Origin: Terrimesophilobacter sp044464485
Lineage (GTDB): Bacteria > Actinomycetota > Actinomycetes > Actinomycetales > Microbacteriaceae
Reading direction: 5' to 3'
NCBI GenBank assembly: GCA_044464485.1
Contig: JBIQLG010000002.1
Coordinates: forward strand, 186,001-250,000
Length of the DNA: 64,000 bases
Of this stretch, positions 7,500-16,238 are shown piece by piece. A model generated the notes under the pieces. That model was not told where the DNA came from. It did no database searches and saw only the letters and a list, made by a program, of their open reading frames with translations. The position numbers and the translations under genes are program-made. Every line of letters begins with the position of its first letter. Positions within the stretch are counted from its first letter, which is position 1.

Positions 7500-8396
7500 C
7501 TACAGCTTCGTGACCTGATCGAACGACAGCTCGACCGGGGTCTCGCGCTCGAAGAGCGAGACGAGCACGGTGAGCTTGCCGCTCTCGGGCTTGATCTCGC
7601 TGATCGAGCCCGGAAGACCCGCGAACGAGCCCTCCTTGATCGTGATGGTCTCGCCGACCTCGAAGTCGACTTCCTGCGGGATCGCGCGCGCGGCCGTCTT
7701 GCCGCCCTTCGCACTGCCGCCCTTGCTGGGCGCCTCGACGATCTGCACGAGGCTCTGCAGCATCGAGAAGGCCTCCTCGAAGCGCAGCGGCGTCGGGTTG
7801 TGCGAGTTGCCGACGAAGCCCGTGACGCCAGGGGTGTGCCGCACGACCGACCAGCTGTCCTCGTTGAGGTCCATGCGCACGAGCACGTAGCCCGGGATGC
7901 GCACCCGGTTCACGAGCTTGCGCTGGCCGTTCTTGATCTCGACGACGTCCTCCATGGGAACCTGCACCTCGAAGACGTAGTCCTCCATGGCCATGCTCAC
8001 GCGGCGGTTCTCGATGTTCGACTTCACGCGCTTCTCGAACCCGGCGTAGGAGTGGATGACGTACCACTTGCCCGGCTTCGCCTTGAGCTCCGCGCGGAAG
8101 TCCGCGTAGGGGTCGACGGTGTCCTCGTCGGCGTCCTCGGCATCCGGTGCCGCGGAATCGGAATCGGCGGGCTCGGGGTCGACAGCGGCCTGCACGGCGT
8201 CGAGCGCCGCCTCGAGTCCTGCCTCGACGTCGACGCCGTCGCCCTCGAGGTGCATGGCACGCTCCTCGGCCGGCACGTCCGAGGCGACCTCCTCTGAGAG
8301 GACGTCGCCCTCCTGGGCCTCGTCCTCCTCGGAGGACTGCTCCGCGGCGGTCGCGAGGTCGATGTCCTCGAGTTCTTCGGACTCTCTGTCAGGCAC
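7500..8396 (-). CDS. nusG: Transcription termination/antitermination protein NusG
   Basis: A 298-residue NusG. The NGN domain starts near residue 110 (GKWYVIHSYAGFEKRVKSNIENR) and binds the RNA polymerase clamp; the C-terminal KOW domain (DFEVGETITIKEGSFAGLPG) contacts Rho or ribosomal protein S10. The first 110 residues are very acidic (Glu/Asp-rich), an extension common in actinobacterial NusG proteins. It sits between secE and rplK in the usual order. A short Ser/Gly/Ala/Lys-rich linker (PSKGGSAKGGKTA) joins the two domains. Confidence 0.97.
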   Translation of the reverse strand: MPDRESEELEDIDLATAAEQSSEEDEAQEGDVLSEEVASDVPAEERAMHLEGDGVDVEAGLEAALDAVQAAVDPEPADSDSAAPDAEDADEDTVDPYADFRAELKAKPGKWYVIHSYAGFEKRVKSNIENRRVSMAMEDYVFEVQVPMEDVVEIKNGQRKLVNRVRIPGYVLVRMDLNEDSWSVVRHTPGVTGFVGNSHNPTPLRFEEAFSMLQSLVQIVEAPSKGGSAKGGKTAARAIPQEVDFEVGETITIKEGSFAGLPGSISEIKPESGKLTVLVSLFERETPVELSFDQVTKL

Positions 8397-8475
8397 TGAT
8401 TCTCATTCCATTTCTCGGGATGCGGCCCCCGGGCCGATCACACATGCGAAGTCGTCGCGCCGGTGCGCGAAGGCA

Positions 8476-8754
8476 CTACTGGGTCGGACCGTCTCCGAAG
8501 ATGTATCCGACGCCCGTCCCGAACAGCAGGTCGAGCACCGAGACGATGGCCATCATGAAGACCACGAACACCAGGACGACCCCGGTGTAGCTGATGAGCT
8601 CCCTGCGGGTCGGGGTGATGACCTTCTTGAGCTCGTTGATCACCTGGCGCAGGAACAGCGCGATCCTCCCGAACGGGCCGCGCTTCTGGGCGCGATCCAT
8701 CCTGGCGTTCGCGACGATGTCCTCGCTGGGCTCGTCGACCACTCTTCTCGCCAC
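8476..8754 (-). CDS. secE: Preprotein translocase subunit SecE
   Basis: About 92 residues from the GTG at 8754. That start is preferred over an ATG at 8802 because GGAAGG lies nine bases upstream and actinobacterial SecE proteins begin here (VARRVVDEPSED). An amphipathic helix (LFLRQVINELKKVITPTRRE) leads into one membrane segment (GVVLVFVVFMMAIVSVLDLLF). SecE clamps SecY in the protein-export channel. It lies between tRNA-Trp and nusG. Confidence 0.95.
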   Translation of the reverse strand: MARRVVDEPSEDIVANARMDRAQKRGPFGRIALFLRQVINELKKVITPTRRELISYTGVVLVFVVFMMAIVSVLDLLFGTGVGYIFGDGPTQ

Positions 8755-8839
8755 GGTGACTACCTTCCGGATGGGGCGCAGCCGGCCAGGGTGGCCGGAC
8801 ATGCTCTCGCTGCCACGAGCGGTTGCCCGCGTTCAGCTG

Positions 8840-8912
8840 CAGGGCGGACAGGACTCGAACCTGCAACCTGCGGTTTTGGAGACCGCTGCTCTACCAATTG
8901 AGCCACCGCCCT
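8840..8912 (-). tRNA. tRNA-Trp (CCA)
   Basis: A 73-base cloverleaf. The acceptor stem pairs AGGGCGG with CCGCCCU, the discriminator is G, the anticodon loop reads CUCCAAA with anticodon CCA, and the T-arm contains GGTTCGAGTCC. It lies directly upstream of secE, as in many actinobacteria. CCA is not encoded. Confidence 0.97.
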
Positions 8913-9309
8913 AAGCAGTGCAAACGCCACACTCTCACAACACCATTAGGGCAGCCACTGCCGAAAATTGGCACGCAAAATTATGGCAGATTTCAACTAC
9001 CTCGACTCAGTGTAGGCGAAACGTCCTCCCTTGTGCAAAGCGTTTGCCGACGGGCATGAACACGTTTTTTCGCAATCTTTGTGAAATCCGCGTCATGAAT
9101 CGCGTTGCCGCGACTCTTCTTTGTATCAGGACAAGTTGGCAACGCCATCCGGTACCTAGACCGGAAACGCCGAACCGATTGAACACAACTAAACAGGCAA
9201 CCGGAACGCCGCCCTGTGCGCGTTCCCGTTCCAAACCCGAATTGAGACGGGCGACACGCTGGTCGACCATTTCCGGACGAATTGTGAATCCAGAAATGAG
9301 GTAACAGTA
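8913..9309. other. 397-bp intergenic region, promoters presumed
   Basis: This stretch separates tRNA-Trp (minus) from the surface-protein gene (plus) and is clearly more AT-rich than its neighbours. GAGGTAACAGTA precedes the ATG at 9310. A small inverted repeat, CCGGT-N6-ACCGG, lies near 9149-9164. No convincing gene or complete promoter was identified; promoters for both flanking units are presumed to be here. Confidence 0.5.
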
Positions 9310-11274
9310 ATGTTTGCTTCGAAAACTCAACAGACGAAGGGCGCAAAAGCCCACCGTCTGACAGGCACGACTGCGGCCATCGGTGTTGTTGGCCTGATCG
9401 GCGGGCTTGTCATGGTCACTCCGATGGCTGCTTCGGCGACCTCGGCATCAGCCACATCCACGACGGCAACGTGGGCCCAGGGTCAGTTCCTGTCGGGGTC
9501 TCTCGCCGGAATGAACTTGTCAACGATCGCACAGCTCACTCCGGCCACCGCGAGGAATGACGGCACCCAGTCGACGCAGGAGGTCGTCGACCCACTCGCG
9601 GTAAGCCTTCTCGGCTCGCAACCCATCAACGTCGGATCTGTGCGGGTGAGTCCGGATGACGTGCTCAACACCAGCTCTCAGGGCGGCGTGCTTTCGCAAT
9701 ACGCTCGCGCAAGCAAAGCGGGTGACGCGCTGGGAGCCAGCGGAACGGTCGGTGACGGCGGGGCGATCGGACCGAACGCATCGAACCCGGGCGGCGCATT
9801 GACCGTCTCGCTCGACACGCTGTTGGGAAATCGCTTCGCTGCGGCGGTTACGGACCTGAAACTTCAGGTTCAGGCGGTCGCCGCGCAGGCGCAGGGAAAT
9901 CGTAAGAGCGTCTCCGGCGACTACTACCTGGACGGACTCACCCTGAGATTTACGAGTCCGGCCCTGGCAAAGGTGTCCCAGCTCGTGAGGGACGCCGTCT
10001 CCGGAGCAGATTCTCAAATTGACTCACTCACCGGAAGCGACGGCGAACTCGCGGTTGCACTTCGCGGCGTGCTTCTCGCCGCGAACCCCGCTCTGGATCT
10101 GGGCGCCGGCGCACACGTTTCCGTGACGCTTCAGCATGACCTTTCTGCCGCGGTGGAGAGCCTGCTGACGGCGACCTGGGGAGGCAACGGTGTGAGCGTC
10201 AACCTCACCACGGGGCAGGTCGCGGTGGATCTCGAAGCACTCGTCGGTGATCTCAACAATCTGCCGGTGAACACGGAATTGCTATCGGCAGCCAACGTGT
10301 CGCGGATCGTGTCCACCATTTCCGGTCAGATCGATGAGCTCACGCACCAGCTCACCGCACGACTGGATGCCGCATTGCGGGCGATGAACCTCGACGTCCA
10401 CGCGGACGTGACTGTACTGACCGATCAAGCACCCCTCATCGGGCAAACCTGCCAGTATCAGGACTCCTCCGGGAACGTGCTGAGCGACGTTCTGGGAAAG
10501 ATTCTGGGAACACTCGTCTGCACGACAACAACCACGCTGCTTCCGCAGTTGGAAACCTCGGTGAACGTGGACGTGCACGGAACCGTGGCTCACGTGCTGA
10601 ACGGTCAGGCTCCCGTAACGGCCACCGCGAAAGTTCTCGGCGTTCCACTCTCGCTGAGCACAGCGAATCTGCTCAACCGCCTCGGCCTGACGCTGGGCAA
10701 CCGACTGTTCGGGTCGACCGGAATCCTCAGCGGCCTCCATACGGCGCTCAACGGTCCGCTCGCCGCGCAGTCGAACGTCGGTTTGCTGGGTTCCGGAGGT
10801 GTGACAGGGCTCCTGACCGACGTGCTATCGCTGAGGGTCAACCTTCAGGAGACCACGCTGACCGGCGGCGGCGGGATGTCCGTGGCGACGAACACGAAGT
10901 TCACCGAAACCGCGCTGCGCGTCGCCGTTGCACGCGGAGCGGGTAATACGGGTCTTACGACGCTCAATGTCGCCGCCGCATCCGTCGCCCCTTCCGTCAA
11001 AAACGAATCGGGAACGACCACCGGACCCGGCGATCAAGGCGGACCCGGTAGCGACGGAGACCCCGGTACCAACAACGGAAACCCTACGGGCACCAGCCTT
11101 GACGCCATCTCGCTGACGCGGTCACCCCTTCAGGGCGCCATCAACTTCGGCAACCTGGCGTACACGGGCGTCTCGATCGGCGTTCTGCTGAGCGCGCTAC
11201 TGGCTCTGCTCACGCTGGGTGTCTGGATGGCACGCGAAGGCTATCGGCGGAATCACCCCCCGCTTGAGTCGTAA
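9310..11274 (+). CDS. LAXTG-anchored surface protein (choice-of-anchor G-like)
   Basis: A 654-residue secreted protein. A signal peptide (AAIGVVGLIGGLVMVTPMAASA) is followed by about 530 residues rich in Ala, Thr, Val, Leu and Asn with few charges. A Gly/Pro/Asp linker (about residues 575-600) comes next, then a cell-wall sorting signal: LAYTG at 616-620, a hydrophobic stretch, and a basic tail (REGYRRN). LAXTG is the class E sortase motif of actinobacteria. The body resembles proteins labelled choice-of-anchor G family; its function is unknown. A 14-bp-stem terminator follows, so it forms its own unit. Confidence 0.82.
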   Translation: MFASKTQQTKGAKAHRLTGTTAAIGVVGLIGGLVMVTPMAASATSASATSTTATWAQGQFLSGSLAGMNLSTIAQLTPATARNDGTQSTQEVVDPLAVSLLGSQPINVGSVRVSPDDVLNTSSQGGVLSQYARASKAGDALGASGTVGDGGAIGPNASNPGGALTVSLDTLLGNRFAAAVTDLKLQVQAVAAQAQGNRKSVSGDYYLDGLTLRFTSPALAKVSQLVRDAVSGADSQIDSLTGSDGELAVALRGVLLAANPALDLGAGAHVSVTLQHDLSAAVESLLTATWGGNGVSVNLTTGQVAVDLEALVGDLNNLPVNTELLSAANVSRIVSTISGQIDELTHQLTARLDAALRAMNLDVHADVTVLTDQAPLIGQTCQYQDSSGNVLSDVLGKILGTLVCTTTTTLLPQLETSVNVDVHGTVAHVLNGQAPVTATAKVLGVPLSLSTANLLNRLGLTLGNRLFGSTGILSGLHTALNGPLAAQSNVGLLGSGGVTGLLTDVLSLRVNLQETTLTGGGGMSVATNTKFTETALRVAVARGAGNTGLTTLNVAAASVAPSVKNESGTTTGPGDQGGPGSDGDPGTNNGNPTGTSLDAISLTRSPLQGAINFGNLAYTGVSIGVLLSALLALLTLGVWMAREGYRRNHPPLES

Positions 11275-11300
11275 GACGCAGGCGGGTCCGTCGAAGGCGG

Positions 11301-11329
11301 CACGGTCGGGTATCTGATACCCGACCGTG
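11301..11329 (+). terminator. Rho-independent terminator after the surface-protein gene
   Basis: CACGGTCGGGTATC (11301-11314) is the exact complement of GATACCCGACCGTG (11316-11329), followed by TTCGTGCTTT. It sits 26 bp past the stop codon. Confidence 0.85.
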
Positions 11330-11344
11330 TTCGTGCTTTAAGCT

Positions 11345-12553
11345 GTGCTCGTGACCATCGAACACTCCCGGATCTCCCATCGCATCGCCGCCATCGCAGA
11401 GTCCGCGACGCTCAAGGTGGATGCAAAGGCGAAAGCTCTGCAGGCGCAAGGTCGGCCCGTGATCTCCTACGCGGCCGGGGAACCGGATTTCGTGACGCCC
11501 TCGAACGTCGTGGATGCAGCATCCGCAGCCGTTCTCGACCCTCGAAACTACCGCTACACGCCCGCAGCGGGTCTTCCCGAGTTGCGCGCAGCTGTCGCGG
11601 AGAAGACCCGGCGCGACAGCGGTCTCGCCGTCGAGCCGAGCCAGGTGATCATCACCAACGGCGGCAAACAGGCCGTTTTCCAGTCGTTCGCGACGATTGT
11701 GGACGACGGAGACGAAGTGATTCTGCCTTCGCCGTACTGGACCACCTACCCCGAGGTCATCAAGCTCGCCGGTGGGGTGCCTGTGGAGGTTTTCGCCGGC
11801 GCCGATCAGGAGTATCGCGTCACCGTTGAGCAGCTTGAGGCTGCGCGCACGCCCCGAACCAAGGCCATGGTGTTCGTGTCGCCCTCGAACCCGACTGGCG
11901 CCGTGTATTCCCGCGCAGAGACGGCCGCAATCGGGCAGTGGGCGCTGGACAACGGAATATGGGTGATCACCGACGAGATCTATCAAAACCTGGTCTATGA
12001 CGGCGTGAAAGCGACATCCATCGTCGAAGCGGTTCCCGAGCTTGCCCAGCAAACGCTCCTCGTGAACGGCGTCGCGAAGAGCTACGCAATGACCGGATGG
12101 AGGCTCGGTTGGATGGTCGGCCCGGCGGACGCCATCAAAGGGGCGGCAAACCTGCAGTCCCACCTCTCCTCCAATGTGTCGAACATCTCCCAGCGTGCCG
12201 CTCTGGCGGCGTTGACGGGGCCACAGGAGACCGTAGAGCTCATGCGGCAGGCATTCGAACGGCGACGCAACGTCATCATCGAGGAACTCAACAAGATCGA
12301 CGGTCTGCACGCACCCATGCCGCAGGGCGCCTTTTACGCGTACGCGGATGTCACGGGGCTGCTGGGTCGTCCCTGGGGCGGCGTGATTCCGACCACGTCG
12401 CTGGAGCTTGCCGATCTCATCCTCGAGCAGGCGGAAGTCGCGGTCGTACCGGGTGAAGCGTTCGGCCCCAGCGGATACCTGCGGCTTTCGTACGCGCTGG
12501 GTGACGAGCCACTGCTCGAAGGCGTCCAGCGCCTGCAGCAGCTGTTTCACTAG
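11345..12553 (+). CDS. Pyridoxal-phosphate-dependent aminotransferase (class I/II, aspartate type)
   Basis: A 402-residue fold-type I aminotransferase. Recognisable elements are SRISHRIAAIAESATLKVDAKAKAL at the N-terminus, YAAGEPDFVTP, the substrate and cofactor region YTPAAGLPELRAAVAEK, FVSPSNPTGAVYS, DEIYQNLVYDG, and the Schiff-base lysine in VAKSYAMTGWRLGW. A C-terminal Arg region (GYLRLSYALGDE) binds the substrate carboxylate. This class converts aspartate or a related amino acid to its 2-oxo acid. In-frame GTGs at 11345 and 11351 are both possible starts; the second fits relatives better. Confidence 0.93.
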   Translation: MLVTIEHSRISHRIAAIAESATLKVDAKAKALQAQGRPVISYAAGEPDFVTPSNVVDAASAAVLDPRNYRYTPAAGLPELRAAVAEKTRRDSGLAVEPSQVIITNGGKQAVFQSFATIVDDGDEVILPSPYWTTYPEVIKLAGGVPVEVFAGADQEYRVTVEQLEAARTPRTKAMVFVSPSNPTGAVYSRAETAAIGQWALDNGIWVITDEIYQNLVYDGVKATSIVEAVPELAQQTLLVNGVAKSYAMTGWRLGWMVGPADAIKGAANLQSHLSSNVSNISQRAALAALTGPQETVELMRQAFERRRNVIIEELNKIDGLHAPMPQGAFYAYADVTGLLGRPWGGVIPTTSLELADLILEQAEVAVVPGEAFGPSGYLRLSYALGDEPLLEGVQRLQQLFH

Positions 12554-12648
12554 TTGACTGGCCCGTCGCGGGGTCAACCGATCGGTGGAGGAAAGTTCCC
12601 ACCGAACGATGGCTGACCTTCGGCTCTGACTCGCGACACGATAGATGC

Positions 12649-13533
12649 ATGACAACTTCTGACAATGTCGTGAGCGTGCGGGACATGCGCAAAACGTATG
12701 CCGGCGTCACGGGACTCGACGGCGTGAGCTTCGACATCCACCGCGGCGAAACCTTTGCGCTGCTGGGACCGAATGGCGCCGGCAAGTCCACAACCATAGA
12801 AATCCTCGAGGGCTATCGCGACCGCACGGGCGGCGAGGCGAGCGTGCTGGGCGTCGATCCGCAACACGGCGGCATCGACTGGAAAGCTCGGCTCGGCATC
12901 GTGCTGCAGAACACGGGCGAGAGCGGCAACGTCACGGTCCTTGAACAAGTAACTCACTTTGCCGGTTACTACCCGAACCCGCGTGACGTCGGCGAAGTCA
13001 TTGACGCCGTGGGTCTCGCTGACAAAGCCAGGACCCGCATCGGCAAACTTTCCGGTGGCCAGCGCAGGCGCGTGGATGTCGCGCTCGGCATCATCGGCCG
13101 ACCGGAACTCCTGTTTCTGGACGAGCCGACGACCGGATTCGACCCCGAGGCCAGACACCAGTTCTGGTCCCTCATCGACGGGTTGAAGGCCGATGGCACC
13201 ACAATTCTGCTCACCACCCACTACCTCGACGAGGCGGCGCACCTCGCTGACCGCGCCGCGATCATCAGCGGAGGCAAAATCGTCGACATCGGCAACATCG
13301 ACGAGCTCGGCGGCGCTGATGCACGGGTCCCTCTCGTGCGCTGGCGCGAAAACGGCATCCAACGCGAGCAGCGCACGAACGAACCTGCCGCGCTTGTGAC
13401 GAAGCTGAACCGAGACCACGGCGGAGAGCCTGAATTGCTCGAGGTCATCCGACCGAGCCTGGAAGACATCTATTTCAACCTTGTCGGTGCGCGACGCATC
13501 GACTCACTCGAGACCGAGGCAGTCAACTCATGA
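12649..13533 (+). CDS. ABC-2 exporter ATP-binding protein
   Basis: A 294-residue ATPase of the daunorubicin-resistance type. It has Walker A GPNGAGKST (about residue 42), the Q-loop LQNTGESGN, signature LSGGQRRRVD, Walker B LLFLDEPTTGFDPEA and the switch His in LTTHYLDEA. The stop overlaps the permease start (ATGA, 13530-13533), so the two are translationally coupled. Together with the downstream histidine kinase and response regulator it forms a four-gene exporter-sensor unit. Confidence 0.95.
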   Translation: MTTSDNVVSVRDMRKTYAGVTGLDGVSFDIHRGETFALLGPNGAGKSTTIEILEGYRDRTGGEASVLGVDPQHGGIDWKARLGIVLQNTGESGNVTVLEQVTHFAGYYPNPRDVGEVIDAVGLADKARTRIGKLSGGQRRRVDVALGIIGRPELLFLDEPTTGFDPEARHQFWSLIDGLKADGTTILLTTHYLDEAAHLADRAAIISGGKIVDIGNIDELGGADARVPLVRWRENGIQREQRTNEPAALVTKLNRDHGGEPELLEVIRPSLEDIYFNLVGARRIDSLETEAVNS

Positions 13534-14423
13534 GCACATCGATTCCCGCCACCGATCAGGTCGCCGGGCCAGACGCGGCCCGCACCGGCGTACCCCGCCT
13601 CAACACCGTGGGTCGCACCATCCGACTCGGCCTTTCCCGAATCGGATACGAGCTCAAGGTCTACGCGCGACAAGGCGATTCCGTGTTCTTCACCTTCCTG
13701 TTTCCCATCGTCATGCTGTCGATCTTCGCCGTCGCCTTCAGCACGGCCGGCAACATCGGCGCGGGCCCGGATGGCAAAGGCGGCATCACGTTTGCCGCCT
13801 ATTACCTTCCCGGGATGGTCGCCGCTGGCATGCTGCTGAGCGGCGTGCAAAACCTCGGAGTCGACATCGCCGGAGAGAAAGGCGACGGCACGCTCAAGCG
13901 GCTCGGCGGCTCGTCATTGCCGGTCATCTCCTACTTCATCGGCAAAATCGGCATGGTGTTCGTGAGCGCCGTGTTCCAGGTCATCCTGCTTTTGCTGGTC
14001 GCGCACTTCGCCTTCGCCGTCGAGTTGCCCACGGAAGCGGACAAGTGGTGGCTGTTCGCCTGGGTGTTCGCGCTCGGGGTCATCACGAGCTGCGTACTGG
14101 GAATCGCCCTTTCCGCGCTCCCGCGCAGCGGCAAGAGCGCTACGGCCGTCGTCATCCCCATCGTCCTGCTCCTGCAGTTCATTTCCGGGGTCTACCTCCA
14201 GTTCACGATGCTGCCCGAATGGCTGCAGAACATCGCGAGCGTTTTCCCGCTCAAATGGATGGCGCAAGGTATGCGCGCAGTCTTCCTCCCCAGCGACTTT
14301 GCCGCGGTAGAGCAAGGCGGCACCTGGAACCTTGGCTGGGTCGCCATCATTATGGGCGTGTGGTTTGTCGTAGGACTGCTTCTCACCCGGATGACGTTCC
14401 GCTGGATCCGCAAAGACACCTGA
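13530..14423 (+). CDS. ABC-2 exporter permease
   Basis: A 297-residue membrane protein with about six segments (FFTFLFPIVMLSIFAVAF; YLPGMVAAGMLLSGV; AVFQVILLLLVAHFAFA; WVFALGVITSCVLGIALSAL; VVIPIVLLLQFISGVYLQF; VAIIMGVWFVVGLLL). The loop VDIAGEKGDGTLKRL is the usual coupling motif of ABC-2 permeases. It pairs with the ATPase immediately upstream. Such pairs next to a NarL-type sensor system commonly export membrane-active or antibiotic compounds; the substrate here is unknown. Confidence 0.93.
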   Translation: MSTSIPATDQVAGPDAARTGVPRLNTVGRTIRLGLSRIGYELKVYARQGDSVFFTFLFPIVMLSIFAVAFSTAGNIGAGPDGKGGITFAAYYLPGMVAAGMLLSGVQNLGVDIAGEKGDGTLKRLGGSSLPVISYFIGKIGMVFVSAVFQVILLLLVAHFAFAVELPTEADKWWLFAWVFALGVITSCVLGIALSALPRSGKSATAVVIPIVLLLQFISGVYLQFTMLPEWLQNIASVFPLKWMAQGMRAVFLPSDFAAVEQGGTWNLGWVAIIMGVWFVVGLLLTRMTFRWIRKDT

Positions 14424-14447
14424 GCGGGAATCAGCGAGAATCGAACG

Positions 14448-15599
14448 ATGGAGAACCCGAGATGGTGGCACCTGGCGATCGTCGCACTGAGTGTGGCACT
14501 GTGCCTCATGCTGCTGCTGGTCACCGACCTGCCTCAGGGGCGAATGCTCGCAGCGCAGGCCACCCTCGTCGCATTCGTCATCGCATGGTTCACCTTCGGT
14601 CGGCTCTCCTGGACGCACACCTGGGCAGGCATCACCTTCATCATCACCATGACAGTGCTCACCGGAGTTGCCACGGCGATGTACCCGAGCATGGCCACGC
14701 TCCAGTGTGTCGTGTACCCGCTCATCTGGGTCATCAGCCGCAACCGGCGAGGCGCCCTCATCGCGAACGTCGCCGTGGCACTCGCCGTCGCGGTTGGGCT
14801 TGCGGCCGCGAATGATTTTCAGCCCGGGGCCCTATTGGGTGCCGGCTTCGTGGCGGCGCTCTCACTGGGTTTCAGCATTGCGCTCGGCCTGTGGATTTCG
14901 CACATCTTCGACCTGAGCGCGGAGCGTGAGCGCCTCATCGACGAACTGCGGGCGGCGGATGGCCGCCTCGCGGCCCTTCACCGTGAGGCGGGAATCGCGA
15001 GCGAGCGCGAACGTCTCTCACGGGAGCTCCACGACACGATAGCTCAGGACCTCACGGGCCTCGTCATGCTCGTGCAGGGTACCCGCCGAACAATGGAGTC
15101 GGGTGATTTTGCCGGAGCCGCCGGTACGCTCGCGCTCATCGAGGAAAGCGCTCGAGGTGCACTCGCGGAAACTCGATCACTCGTCGCAGCCGGCGCCTCC
15201 GTCGAGGTGCCCGGCGGCATCATGCCCGCATTGCGTCGGCTCACCGAACGTTTCGAACGGGAATCGGGAATCACGGTCACTGCGCGCACGGATCAGCTCC
15301 CCGCACTGGACCGGGGAACGGAAGTCGTACTGTTGCGGTGCGCTCAGGAAGCGCTCGCGAACATCCGAAAGCATTCATACGCGACCACTGTTGAAGTATC
15401 GGCGGAGGGCACCGGGAGCGAGGTGGAACTGCGCGTGACCGATAACGGGGTGGGCTTCGCGACGCAGGCAGACACGAGCGGCTTCGGCCTTGCCGGAATG
15501 CGCGATCGGCTCGCACTCGTGGACGGCTCGCTCGCCGTCGCATCGAGCGGTTCCGGAACGGTGCTCACCGTGCGCGTACCGGTGGTGGCGGTGGCATGA
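14448..15599 (+). CDS. Sensor histidine kinase (NarX/DesK type)
   Basis: A 383-residue kinase. The N-terminal 145 residues hold about five membrane segments with almost no extracytoplasmic loop, suggesting sensing within the membrane. A coiled region (AERERLIDELRAADGRLAAL) leads to the HisKA_3 phospho-acceptor (SRELHDTIAQDLTG). The HATPase_c domain has ALANIRKHSYA (N box), VTDNGVGF (G1) and GFGLAGMRDR (G2). Its stop overlaps the response-regulator start by four bases. Probable signal: the compound or membrane state handled by the upstream exporter. Confidence 0.94.
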   Translation: MENPRWWHLAIVALSVALCLMLLLVTDLPQGRMLAAQATLVAFVIAWFTFGRLSWTHTWAGITFIITMTVLTGVATAMYPSMATLQCVVYPLIWVISRNRRGALIANVAVALAVAVGLAAANDFQPGALLGAGFVAALSLGFSIALGLWISHIFDLSAERERLIDELRAADGRLAALHREAGIASERERLSRELHDTIAQDLTGLVMLVQGTRRTMESGDFAGAAGTLALIEESARGALAETRSLVAAGASVEVPGGIMPALRRLTERFERESGITVTARTDQLPALDRGTEVVLLRCAQEALANIRKHSYATTVEVSAEGTGSEVELRVTDNGVGFATQADTSGFGLAGMRDRLALVDGSLAVASSGSGTVLTVRVPVVAVA

Positions 15600-16225
15600 C
15601 AAAGACACGCGTACTCGTCGCGGACGACCACCCCGTCGTGCGCAGCGGAATCGTTGCCCTCTTGAGCGCGACGGAGGACTTCGAGGTTGTTGGCGAAGCC
15701 GCCACGGGACTCGAAGCGGTCGACTTCGCCCTTCGCGAAACACCGGATGTTGTGCTCATGGACCTTCGCATGCCCGGAATCGACGGCGACGAGGCCACCG
15801 CGCGCATTCTCGCCGAACAACCCGGCATTCGCGTGCTCGTGCTCACGACGTATGAAAGCGACGACAGCATCCTCACGGCTATCGAGGCGGGTGCGAGCGG
15901 CTATCTTCTCAAGGCGGCGCCGCAGGAGGAGCTGCTTGCCGGCATCCGTTCTGTCGCTCGCGGCGAGGTGGCTCTCGCACCGAGAATTGCCGCACTGCTC
16001 GTGACTCGAGTGCAGCGGCCGACCACACCTACGCTCACGACGCGCGAACTCGAAATTCTTGCGCTCGTTGCGAAGGGGTACAGCAATCCGGCGATCGCGG
16101 CCGAGCTGTTTCTTTCCGCTGCGACCGTCAAAACCCACTTGGTGCACGCGTTCGAAAAGCTTGAGGTGCGGGACCGCACGAGGGCAGTGACTAAGGCGAT
16201 GGAGCTGGGTCTGCTCAGTCCGTGA
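15596..16225 (+). CDS. NarL/LuxR-type response regulator
   Basis: A 209-residue regulator. The receiver domain has the acidic pair in VLVADDHPVVR, the phosphorylated Asp in DVVLMDLRMPG, Thr in VLTTYE and Lys in YLLKAAP. The C-terminal LuxR helix-turn-helix reads LTTRELEILALVAKGYSNPA and SAATVKTHLVHAFEKL. Translationally coupled to the histidine kinase, it presumably activates the exporter operon in which it lies. It is convergent with murB, 13 bp away. Confidence 0.95.
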   Translation: MTKTRVLVADDHPVVRSGIVALLSATEDFEVVGEAATGLEAVDFALRETPDVVLMDLRMPGIDGDEATARILAEQPGIRVLVLTTYESDDSILTAIEAGASGYLLKAAPQEELLAGIRSVARGEVALAPRIAALLVTRVQRPTTPTLTTRELEILALVAKGYSNPAIAAELFLSAATVKTHLVHAFEKLEVRDRTRAVTKAMELGLLSP

Positions 16226-16238
16226 CCTGCGGCCAAGG

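Noticed and set aside
12554..12600. Terminator after the aminotransferase gene
   Set aside because: Short inverted segments (GTTGAC/GTCAAC and CGGTGG/CCACCG) exist, but neither forms a compact stem followed by a T-tract.
13481..14815. A 444-codon plus-strand frame across the exporter permease
   Set aside because: The translation is an Arg/His-rich shadow of the permease and kinase genes, which have clear motifs and coupled starts in other frames.
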